A stretch of DNA of 64,000 bases. Source: Pseudomonas azotoformans (lineage in GTDB: Bacteria > Pseudomonadota > Gammaproteobacteria > Pseudomonadales > Pseudomonadaceae). How positions within the stretch are numbered: the stretch's first letter is position 1; every line of letters begins with the position of its first letter. The translations under genes were made by a program, and so were the position numbers. The stretch covers positions 3,658,001-3,722,000 of the forward strand of contig NZ_CP014546.1 in assembly GCF_001579805.1 (NCBI RefSeq), written 5' to 3'. Shown one piece after another: positions 8,010-14,887 of this stretch. The notes beneath the pieces were generated by a model. The model saw nothing but the letters and a program-made list of their open reading frames with translations. It did no database searches and was not told the DNA's origin.

Positions 8010-8735
8010 ATGAAAAAGTTGATTGTGACCGGAGCGGCCAACGGAATTGGCCGGGCTACTGTGGAACTGGCGATTCAACAGGGTTATTTCGTTATCGGTG
8101 CGGACAAGGATGCCGAGGGTTTGAAAGTGCTGCAAGGTGTCTATGGCGCTGACGTGTTTGAAGCGCATATCGCTGACTTTTCGGAAATGGCAGTTATCAA
8201 GGGTTTTATTCCAAAACTGTATGAGCGGCATGCAAGTATTTACGGCCTGGTCAATAACGCCGGGATTTATCACGGCAAAAGTGTCTACGCCTACTCCGAT
8301 GAGCAGATCGACGAGATCCTCACCGTCAACCTCAAGGCGCTGGTCTACCTCTCCAAAGACTTTGCCGAACGGGAAATGAAGCACGAAGCCCCGCGCAGCA
8401 TCGTCAACATCGCTTCGGTGGCTGGAGAAGTGGGCAGCTGCGACGCACTCTACGGCGCCACCAAGGCCGCGGTGATCGGCCTGACCAAGGCCAACGCCTG
8501 GAACTTCGCGCCGTTCGTGCGGGTGAACGTGGTGTCCCCGGCGCTGATCCATGACACCGCGATCTACGGCACCATCCCCGAATACCGACGCGCCGAGTAC
8601 GCCCGCCAGGAAGTCCTCAAGGACCCGATCCTGCCCAGTGGGGTGGCTGAGGTCATCCTTCTGCTGGCCGGAGATGCCATGCGTCACATCACGGGCAGGG
8701 TGATTCCGGTCGACAACGGAGCCTACCCACGATGA
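8010..8735 (+). CDS. SDR-family NAD(P)-dependent oxidoreductase
   Basis: A 241-residue classical SDR with TGAANGIG (residues 7-14), VNNAGIYHG, Ser in NIASVAG and YGATKAA (YxxxK). It starts at the ATG at 8010, behind AGGGA, 10 bp after the sulfotransferase stop. The ending GRVIPVDNGAYP is family-typical. It likely oxidises or reduces a hydroxyl/keto group of the pathway intermediate. The first third is AT-rich like the preceding gene, then becomes typical GC-rich Pseudomonas sequence, which may mark a patchwork origin. Confidence 0.88.
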   Translation: MKKLIVTGAANGIGRATVELAIQQGYFVIGADKDAEGLKVLQGVYGADVFEAHIADFSEMAVIKGFIPKLYERHASIYGLVNNAGIYHGKSVYAYSDEQIDEILTVNLKALVYLSKDFAEREMKHEAPRSIVNIASVAGEVGSCDALYGATKAAVIGLTKANAWNFAPFVRVNVVSPALIHDTAIYGTIPEYRRAEYARQEVLKDPILPSGVAEVILLLAGDAMRHITGRVIPVDNGAYPR

Positions 8736-9868
8736 ACCTTCCGGTGCGCAAGAAAAAGCTGCTGCTGGTAGGCGCCGGCAACCTATGCCTGCAGATCCTG
8801 AAGATTCTGGGGCCGAAAAACGCGTTCGACTTTGTGGTGTTGGGGCGCAATGAAGAAGCCACGATCCGCTTGTGCAACCTGGTGACGTTGTCGTGTGCGC
8901 AGTTGGGCCAGTTTATCGACATCAAGCCCGTGGTTGCCGACCTGACGGATATCGGCAGGGTCACGCAGCTGCTACGTGAAGAAGCCCCGGATATGCTGGT
9001 GAACTGCGCGTCGCTGCAGTCCTGGCGGGTGATCACCGGACTGCCCAAGCTGTCGTTCGAGAAGCTCGACCAGGCCCAGTTCGGCCCCTGGCTGCCCATG
9101 CACCTGACGTTGATGCATTGCCTGATGCGGGCGGTGAAAGCCTCCGGCATCACCACTAAAACCGTGAATGCGGCGTTCCCGGATGCGGTCAACCCGATCT
9201 TGGCGCGCATCGGCCTGGCGCCGGATATTGGCGTGGGTAATGTGGCCAACCTGATTCCAGCGGTGCGTTTCTCCATCGCACGGTTGCTCGAATGTGCGCC
9301 TGCGGATGTGCAAGTGCAGCTGTATGCCCAGCATTACTTCAGCCACTACGTGCCGCGCGGTGGGTTACCTGCGCGGGCCAGCTACCGTCTGTTGTATGAA
9401 GTGCGTGACCGGCCAGAGGTGGTGCGTCTGCCAGCCGAGGCGATTTTCTCGACGGTGAAATCCGAGTTCCGTCGCCTGGGCGGAGTGGACGGGCAGTTCC
9501 TCACCGCATGCTCTGCCGTCACGGTCATCGAAGGGCTGTTCTCGCCCGTGCCGGTTCTGGTCCATGCGCCGGGGCCTCTCGGGCTTCCGGGTGGGTATCC
9601 GGTGTGGCTGCACGATGGGCAGATCCAGGTGCAGTTCTCCGACGCCTGCCCACAGGACGAGGCGGTGCGCATCAACAGCATCTGCCAGAGCCAGGATGGC
9701 ATCGACGAAATCCATTGTGATGGTTCGGTGACTTACAACCCGCAGTGCATGGCTGTCATGCAATCGATGCTGGGGTATTCCAAGAACACCATGTCCATCG
9801 AGCAGTCCGCCGAGTTTGCCCGCGAGCTGGCGAGCAAGTACCTGTCCTTCAAGAATTCAACCTGGTAG
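8732..9868 (+). CDS. saccharopine dehydrogenase-like NADP-binding protein
   Basis: A 378-residue protein that starts in the stop of the SDR gene (ATGA overlap). The N-terminal LLLVGAGNLCLQILKIL is a GxGxxx Rossmann loop, followed by VVLGRNEE and PDMLVNCAS, the arrangement seen in saccharopine-dehydrogenase/homospermidine-synthase-like oxidoreductases (Sacchrp_dh_NADP). These enzymes form or reduce C-N bonds via imines. The C-terminal half is not closely recognisable. In context it may join an amino acid to a carbonyl intermediate, or reduce an imine. The last codons use more A/T. Confidence 0.65.
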   Translation: MNLPVRKKKLLLVGAGNLCLQILKILGPKNAFDFVVLGRNEEATIRLCNLVTLSCAQLGQFIDIKPVVADLTDIGRVTQLLREEAPDMLVNCASLQSWRVITGLPKLSFEKLDQAQFGPWLPMHLTLMHCLMRAVKASGITTKTVNAAFPDAVNPILARIGLAPDIGVGNVANLIPAVRFSIARLLECAPADVQVQLYAQHYFSHYVPRGGLPARASYRLLYEVRDRPEVVRLPAEAIFSTVKSEFRRLGGVDGQFLTACSAVTVIEGLFSPVPVLVHAPGPLGLPGGYPVWLHDGQIQVQFSDACPQDEAVRINSICQSQDGIDEIHCDGSVTYNPQCMAVMQSMLGYSKNTMSIEQSAEFARELASKYLSFKNSTW

Positions 9869-9875
9869 GTGTGTG

Positions 9876-10646
9876 ATGAATCAGATATCGGGGCGCAAGC
9901 ACAACGACGTCGCCAGTTATGCCAAGCAGTACTCGGAGGATTTCGTCGAGCGCTGGGATGAATTGATCGATTGGGAAAAACGCAAAGCGGGGGAGGACGG
10001 GTTCTTCGAAAACCTGCTGCGCAGCCACGGCGTGCGGTCGGTGATCGACGTGTCGACGGGCAGCGGCTTCCATGCCGTCCAGCTCAAGCAGGCGGGCTTT
10101 GAGGTGGTGGCCACGGACGGCAGCAGCACCATGCTGACCAAGGCGCGGGCGAACTTTCGCAAGCATGGCTTGGACATTCAGTCCCACTATCGCGACTGGC
10201 ACTCACTTGATCCCCAAGAGCTTGGCCAGTTCGATGCGGTGGTGTGCCTGGGCAGTTCGTTGTGCCATGTCTTCGCTGCCCACGATCGGTTGCGGGTACT
10301 GGCGAAGTTCAGGGCTTTGCTCAAGCCGGGCGGCTTGCTGATCGTGGACCAACGCAATTTTTTCGCCATTCGTGCCGGCAACTACAAGGCCAGCGGCAAT
10401 TACTATTACTGCGGTACGAATGCTTCGGTCAGCTTGGGAGAGGTCGATGAGCACCTGTGTGAGTTCATCTATTCCTTTGATGACGCGGAACAATACCGGC
10501 TGCAGGTGTATCCCCTGTTGCCGGGCGAGTTGAAGGGGGAAGTGCTCAAGTCCGGGTTTACCGACCATGAGAGTTACGGCGACTTCGAACGTGACTACGA
10601 CATGATGGATTGCGACTTCGTCATCCACACCGCGCGCGCCGAATAA
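9876..10646 (+). CDS. class I SAM-dependent methyltransferase, glycine/sarcosine N-methyltransferase-like
   Basis: A 256-residue protein beginning YAKQYSEDFVERWDELIDWEKRKAGEDGFF, wording characteristic of bacterial glycine sarcosine N-methyltransferases. SAM motif I is VIDVSTGSGFHAVQL, motif II FEVVATDGSSTML, and the post-motif FDAVVCLGSSLCHV. A late RNFFAIRAGNY segment also fits the GSMT group. The ATG at 9876 lies 8 bp after the previous stop; a longer frame to 9816 overlaps it and is unlikely. Probable reaction: N-methylation of an amino group on the cluster product or an amino acid precursor. Confidence 0.83.
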   Translation: MNQISGRKHNDVASYAKQYSEDFVERWDELIDWEKRKAGEDGFFENLLRSHGVRSVIDVSTGSGFHAVQLKQAGFEVVATDGSSTMLTKARANFRKHGLDIQSHYRDWHSLDPQELGQFDAVVCLGSSLCHVFAAHDRLRVLAKFRALLKPGGLLIVDQRNFFAIRAGNYKASGNYYYCGTNASVSLGEVDEHLCEFIYSFDDAEQYRLQVYPLLPGELKGEVLKSGFTDHESYGDFERDYDMMDCDFVIHTARAE

Positions 10647-10656
10647 GGAGGGTTTG

Positions 10657-11886
10657 ATGAGTACACTCGTACAGAGCAATGCCCGGCCACTGGACAGCGT
10701 CGTGCTGGCGGTGGTTCTCACGGGGTTCGTGGCCAGCACCTATGGCTTTGGCGTCTACCTGTTCGCCAACCTGGTGGTCGACATGCGCCGCGACATCGGT
10801 TTTGACTACACCACGGTGGGCTTGATCACTGGCGGCGCGCAGATTGGCTTCCTGCTGTTTTCATCGGTGACCAGTTATATCAGCCGGTTTTTCGAAGGGT
10901 GGAAGATCAGCCTGGTGTCGACGGTGATGACGTCCCTGGCGCTGCTGGGGTTGAGTGTCAGCAACAGCATCTGGTTGTCGGGGGCGCTGTTGATCCTGCT
11001 CGGCGGCTGTTCCGCTTCGGTGTACATCCCGTTGGCAGAGATCGTCACCAAGGGCTTCAGCCCAGGCAATCGCTCGCGGGTCATGGGGCTGATTTCCAGC
11101 GGTACCAGCTACGGCGTATTCATCAACGGTTTGCTGGTGTCGTTCCTGACACTCAATGGTGGCTGGCGCTCGATCTGGCTCACTGCGGGGCTGATATCGG
11201 TGGCCCTGTGCGTGGTGGCCTGGTTTCTGTTGCGTAACTTCGCTGCGAGCCAAGACACCGGGTTTTCCGGGGAACGCGCCACCGCGTTTGACAGCCACCA
11301 GCCCTGGCTCAGCCGCTCGTTGTACCTGACCTGGGCCATCGCCTTTCTCAATGGCATGGCGTTGCTGCCGTTCCAGACGTACCTGGCGCCGTTCCTGCGC
11401 GATGAATTGGGTGTGTCGGTACAGGACGCCGGGTTTATCTGGACCACCATCGGCGCGGTAGGCATGGCGTCGGGCTTCCTGGTGGGGTGGATTGCCGACA
11501 AGGTCGGGGTGCGCGCGTCGCTGGCGATGTGTTTCCTGAGTGCGGGGCTGGCTGCCACCCTGGTATTCAGTTTCAACAGCCTGCCCTTGTTCTACCTGGC
11601 GGCGTTTCTGTTTGCGTTGGCGTTTTATCCCATCTTCGGACTGGTGCCCAGTTACATCGGGCAGATCGTCCCGGTCAGTCGGCTGACCCAGGCCTTTGGC
11701 ATTGCCAACGTGTTGATCGGCCTGGGAGGCGTGTGCGGCAATTTCCTGGGCGGATTTTCCAAGGACCTGACCGGGTCGTTCTCGACCGTCTACTGGGTGG
11801 TGGCGCTGTTGTTGTTCGTGCAATGCGTGATGGTGTTCCTGTTGGGCAAACAGCCTGTTTCGGTCAAGGAGGGTGAACAGTCATGA
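10657..11886 (+). CDS. MFS transporter, probable product exporter
   Basis: A 409-residue membrane protein with about twelve hydrophobic segments in two groups of six and a loop near residue 200. The segment GNRSRVMGLISSGTSYG fits a major-facilitator loop, as does VGWIADKVGVRASLAM. The start is the ATG at 10657, 5 bp after AAGGAGG; a TTG directly upstream is not used. Its stop overlaps the APS kinase start (ATGA, 11883-11886). As the only transporter of the operon it is the likely efflux and self-protection route of the cluster product. Confidence 0.9.
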   Translation: MSTLVQSNARPLDSVVLAVVLTGFVASTYGFGVYLFANLVVDMRRDIGFDYTTVGLITGGAQIGFLLFSSVTSYISRFFEGWKISLVSTVMTSLALLGLSVSNSIWLSGALLILLGGCSASVYIPLAEIVTKGFSPGNRSRVMGLISSGTSYGVFINGLLVSFLTLNGGWRSIWLTAGLISVALCVVAWFLLRNFAASQDTGFSGERATAFDSHQPWLSRSLYLTWAIAFLNGMALLPFQTYLAPFLRDELGVSVQDAGFIWTTIGAVGMASGFLVGWIADKVGVRASLAMCFLSAGLAATLVFSFNSLPLFYLAAFLFALAFYPIFGLVPSYIGQIVPVSRLTQAFGIANVLIGLGGVCGNFLGGFSKDLTGSFSTVYWVVALLLFVQCVMVFLLGKQPVSVKEGEQS

Positions 11887-12485
11887 GTTATTTTCCAGAC
11901 ACGCCGCACCGGAACCTGCACGCGTTTGCGTTCAGTCACCGCTCTGGCATGAAACATAACCCCGTGGTCATCTGGATGACCGGCCTCTCCGCGTCCGGCA
12001 AGTCGACCATTGCCGATGCGTTGGATAGTGCGCTGCAGGAACAAGGGCGGATCACCGCCATTATCGACGGCGACTCGGTGCGTGGCGGGCTGTGCCGAGA
12101 CCTGGGTTTTACCGACAGCGACCGTGACGAGAATATCCGCCGGGTCGCCGAAGTGGCGCGGTTGATGCTGGAGGCGGGGCTGATCGTGATCGTGGCGTTG
12201 ATTTCTCCCTCGTCGGCCAGCCGGCACTACGCGCGCTCGATCATCGGCAATGAGTTTTTTGTCGAAGTGCATGTGGACGCGCTGTTGGAAATCGCCGAAC
12301 AACGTGACCCCAAGGGCCTGTATAAAAAAGCCCGCGCCGGGTTGATCAAGCACTTTACCGGTATCGACTCCCACTACGATGTCCCGGTGTTTCCGGAGGT
12401 GCACCTGGATACCCAGACGCTTTCAGTGGAACAGTCGGTCGCGACGATTCTTGATTGGATCGCGCACAACGACGAGTGCACCTAG
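11883..12485 (+). CDS. cysC: adenylylsulfate (APS) kinase
   Basis: A 200-residue APS kinase: P-loop GLSASGKS (residues 34-41), IIDGDSVRGGLCRDLGF, RDENIRRVAEVARLM, the ALISP segment near residue 105 that holds the reactive Ser, and the lid DPKGLYKKARAGLIKHFTGIDSHYDVP. All core CysC motifs are present, so ATP + APS to PAPS + ADP is well supported. Unlike the housekeeping CysNC fusion it stands alone and is the last gene of the operon, with no ATP sulfurylase nearby. Its place beside a sulfotransferase implies local supply of PAPS. Confidence 0.9.
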   Translation: MSYFPDTPHRNLHAFAFSHRSGMKHNPVVIWMTGLSASGKSTIADALDSALQEQGRITAIIDGDSVRGGLCRDLGFTDSDRDENIRRVAEVARLMLEAGLIVIVALISPSSASRHYARSIIGNEFFVEVHVDALLEIAEQRDPKGLYKKARAGLIKHFTGIDSHYDVPVFPEVHLDTQTLSVEQSVATILDWIAHNDECT

Positions 12486-12581
12486 CCGTCTGTCTTTGCG
12501 CGGGGATGACAATGTCTGCAACTTGAGAAAACAGGGTAATCTGCGCCATCGCAGGGAGAACGCGTTTTTTCAGGAGCAGGC

Positions 12582-13226
12582 ATGACACATTTTACGGGCA
12601 CTGCAAAATCGATCCGTCTGATTGGTGGGGCCCGGGTATTGGACTTTATCAATACCACCAACGGCCGTCGCCCGGGCACTTCGCTCAAGGTCGTAGAGGA
12701 GCGGCTCACCAGCTTTCAGTTCTTCTTCGAATGGGCATTGCATGCGTCGTTGATCTCGGCCCGAGAGTTTGACGACTACAAACCGATGGTGTTTGCCTCC
12801 TCCATGGCTTACCAGCCGGACCTGGACGCGATCATTGCGTTCAGGGAATGCCTGTACGCGGTGTTCTATCCGTTGTCGTTACAGGGTGCCGCGCCCGATG
12901 AGGCTTTGCAGCAAATCAACCAGGTGTTCCAGCAAGGCGTTGCCTGGCGGGTGCTGCGTTCCGTGGAGGGCAAACCTGCCTGGGCGTGGAAGCCCTGCAC
13001 CACGGCGCAGGAGCTGACGGCTATGGTGCTCGGGCGCTTGGCCATCGAGGCCACGCAGTTACTGGTGTCCGGTGATCTGCACGCATTGCGCATTTGCGGC
13101 GCCGCTGACTGCGATTGGGTGTTCTTCGACATCTCCAAGAACAAGCAGCGCAAATGGTGCCAGATGAGCGTGTGTGGTAGCCGCGAAAAACTCAGCCGTC
13201 TCAAGCAGGTGGGCAGCACGCATTAG
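12582..13226 (+). CDS. CGNR zinc-finger / ABATE-domain putative transcription regulator
   Basis: A 214-residue protein. The N-terminal two thirds fit the ABATE domain (LDFINTTNGRRPGTS, then ELTAMVLGRLAIEATQLL), and the C-terminus is a CGNR-type zinc finger: CGAADCDWVFFDISKNKQRKWC, then MSVCGSREK, giving the Cys pairs and the basic helix. This family is predicted to contain stress-responsive transcription regulators. The ATG at 12582 follows AGGAG. It is separated from the operon by 96 bp with its own likely promoter, so it may be the cluster's regulator. Direct evidence for its target is lacking; the inverted repeats at 5256-5361 are a natural candidate. Confidence 0.8.
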   Translation: MTHFTGTAKSIRLIGGARVLDFINTTNGRRPGTSLKVVEERLTSFQFFFEWALHASLISAREFDDYKPMVFASSMAYQPDLDAIIAFRECLYAVFYPLSLQGAAPDEALQQINQVFQQGVAWRVLRSVEGKPAWAWKPCTTAQELTAMVLGRLAIEATQLLVSGDLHALRICGAADCDWVFFDISKNKQRKWCQMSVCGSREKLSRLKQVGSTH

Positions 13227-13262
13227 TTTCCAGGTGCGCGACGGGTAGCAATTGCTCCACTT

Positions 13263-13281
13263 AATAGGAAGCATTACTATT
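13263..13281. promoter_or_regulatory. possible Fur box upstream of fecI
   Basis: A 19-bp imperfect palindrome with AATAG/CTATT ends, ending 28 bp before the fecI start. It matches the 19-bp Fur consensus at only about half of positions, so it is weak. The gene class makes Fur control expected. Confidence 0.3.
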
Positions 13282-13309
13282 CACGCCCCGCCTCCCCAGT
13301 GCACCCGCG

Positions 13310-13810
13310 ATGATCCCTCAGCCGCCCCGCAGAACAGGCTTTTTCGAACATTACGAAGAGTTGATCGGAACCTGGACGCGTCGCCTGAGAAACCGTCAGC
13401 AGGCCGAAGACCTGGCGCATGACACCTTTGTGCGGGTGCTGGAGTCGAAATCCGATCAGGTGGAGCAACCGCGCGCCTACCTGCATCAGACCGCGCGCAA
13501 TATCGCAGTGGATGCCTATCGACGCGAAGACCGGCGTGAAGCCATCACGCTGGAAGCCTTTGATCAGCGCTCGCCCCACAGCGGCGACCCGGAGCATTTC
13601 ATGCACGCGATCCAGTTGGCGGACTCCATCGAGCGGGCCTTGGCCGAGCTGCCGCTCAACTGTCGCAAGATTTTTATCTGGCAGAAAATCGAGGGGCTCA
13701 CCCAGCAGGAAATCGCCGAACGCCTGGGGCTGTCTAAAAACATGGTGGAAAAGTATATGATCCGCACCCTGCGGCATCTGCGCGACCGCCTGGACGCGAT
13801 GGCGCCATGA
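13310..13810 (+). CDS. fecI: ECF sigma factor, FecI-like
   Basis: A 166-residue RpoE/FecI-type sigma factor. Region 2 is DLAHDTFVRVLES with PRAYLHQTARNIAVDAYRR; region 4 is IERALAELPLNCRKIFIWQKIEGLTQQEIAERLGLSKNMVEKYM, the HTH plus the FecI-subfamily signature. It directs RNA polymerase to the receptor gene when the ferric siderophore/citrate signal arrives. It overlaps fecR by 4 nt (ATGA). The ribosome-binding site is poor, so translation may be low by design. Confidence 0.9.
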   Translation: MIPQPPRRTGFFEHYEELIGTWTRRLRNRQQAEDLAHDTFVRVLESKSDQVEQPRAYLHQTARNIAVDAYRREDRREAITLEAFDQRSPHSGDPEHFMHAIQLADSIERALAELPLNCRKIFIWQKIEGLTQQEIAERLGLSKNMVEKYMIRTLRHLRDRLDAMAP

Positions 13811-14790
13811 ATGCCCGCTTTGAAACAGGATCTTCCATGATGGATAACCGTGCCCGAGACGAAGCCGCGCAATGGTTTGTGCGCCTGCAAGACGCCGAGT
13901 TGAGCGCTGCCGAGCGCCAGCGCTTTGATGCGTGGCGCAACGAGCATCCCGATCATCAATACGAATTTGATGTGCTACAAGGCCTGTGGAGTGCCACCGA
14001 CTTGCTGCCCAAGGCCCGCTTGCAGGCGTTATGCGAGGCCCCGGTGGAACGGCCCAAGCGCCGCGGCGTGTTGCGTTACGCGGTGGCCGCCAGTGTGGTC
14101 GCCGTCGCGTTGGGCTTGGGCCTGTTCAGCGGGCTCGATCATCCAAAACCCTACAGTGCCGAGTTCAGCACGCGCTTGGGTGAACATCGCCAGGTGGCCT
14201 TGCCCGACGGTTCGGTGATGGACCTCAACAGCCGCAGCGTGGTTGCGGTGCATTATGAAAAGGGCCGGCGCGGCGTGGAACTCAAGCAGGGCGAGGCAAT
14301 GTTCAGCGTCGAGCATGACACCAGCCGGCCGTTCGTTGTGGCCGCCGGGGCAGGGCAGGTGACGGTGACCGGCACGCGCTTTGATGTGCGTCGTGATGAC
14401 GACCAGACTCGCGTGATGGTCGAGGCCGGCACTGTGAAAGTGCAAGGTCATTCACCGGACAAGGTGGTCACGTTGACGGCAGGCCTGGGGACCCACGTCG
14501 ACAACAAAGGATCGGTGGCAGCGGCCTACGCTGTGAACACTGAAGAATTGACCGCCTGGCGCACGGGCAAGCTGGTCTTCAACAACGCTTCGCTGGGCGA
14601 AGTGGCGCGGGAGGTTTCGCGCTATCGCGAGCAACCGCTGCGGGTCAGTACGCCCGCGGTGGGCAACCTGCGCCTGACCAGCGTGTTCAAGGCCAATGAC
14701 ACCGACGCCTTGCTCAAGGCCTTGCCGCATATCCTGCCGGTGGCCTTGCGCACCTTGCCGGACGGCAGCCAGGAAATAATTTCACGCTGA
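13807..14790 (+). CDS. fecR: FecR-family anti-sigma/sigma regulator
   Basis: A 327-residue transmembrane regulator. Residues about 10-60 form the cytoplasmic DUF4880 domain (RDEAAQWFVRLQDAELSAAERQRFDAW), residues about 80-105 the single membrane helix, and residues about 115-210 the periplasmic FecR domain (TRLGEHRQVALPDGSVMDLNSRS). The C-terminal STN-like part (VFNNASLGEVAREVSRY) contacts the receptor's signalling domain. It transmits receptor occupancy to FecI. It sits in the standard order sigma, FecR, receptor. Confidence 0.93.
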   Translation: MNARFETGSSMMDNRARDEAAQWFVRLQDAELSAAERQRFDAWRNEHPDHQYEFDVLQGLWSATDLLPKARLQALCEAPVERPKRRGVLRYAVAASVVAVALGLGLFSGLDHPKPYSAEFSTRLGEHRQVALPDGSVMDLNSRSVVAVHYEKGRRGVELKQGEAMFSVEHDTSRPFVVAAGAGQVTVTGTRFDVRRDDDQTRVMVEAGTVKVQGHSPDKVVTLTAGLGTHVDNKGSVAAAYAVNTEELTAWRTGKLVFNNASLGEVAREVSRYREQPLRVSTPAVGNLRLTSVFKANDTDALLKALPHILPVALRTLPDGSQEIISR

Positions 14791-14887
14791 CATTCAGGTT
14801 TTTTTCGAGTTCTTCGTCTTCTCCTGCAACTGCAACTGGTTTGCATTAACAGCCGCATACTCTTGCGATCACAGGACTAGGTTCGAC

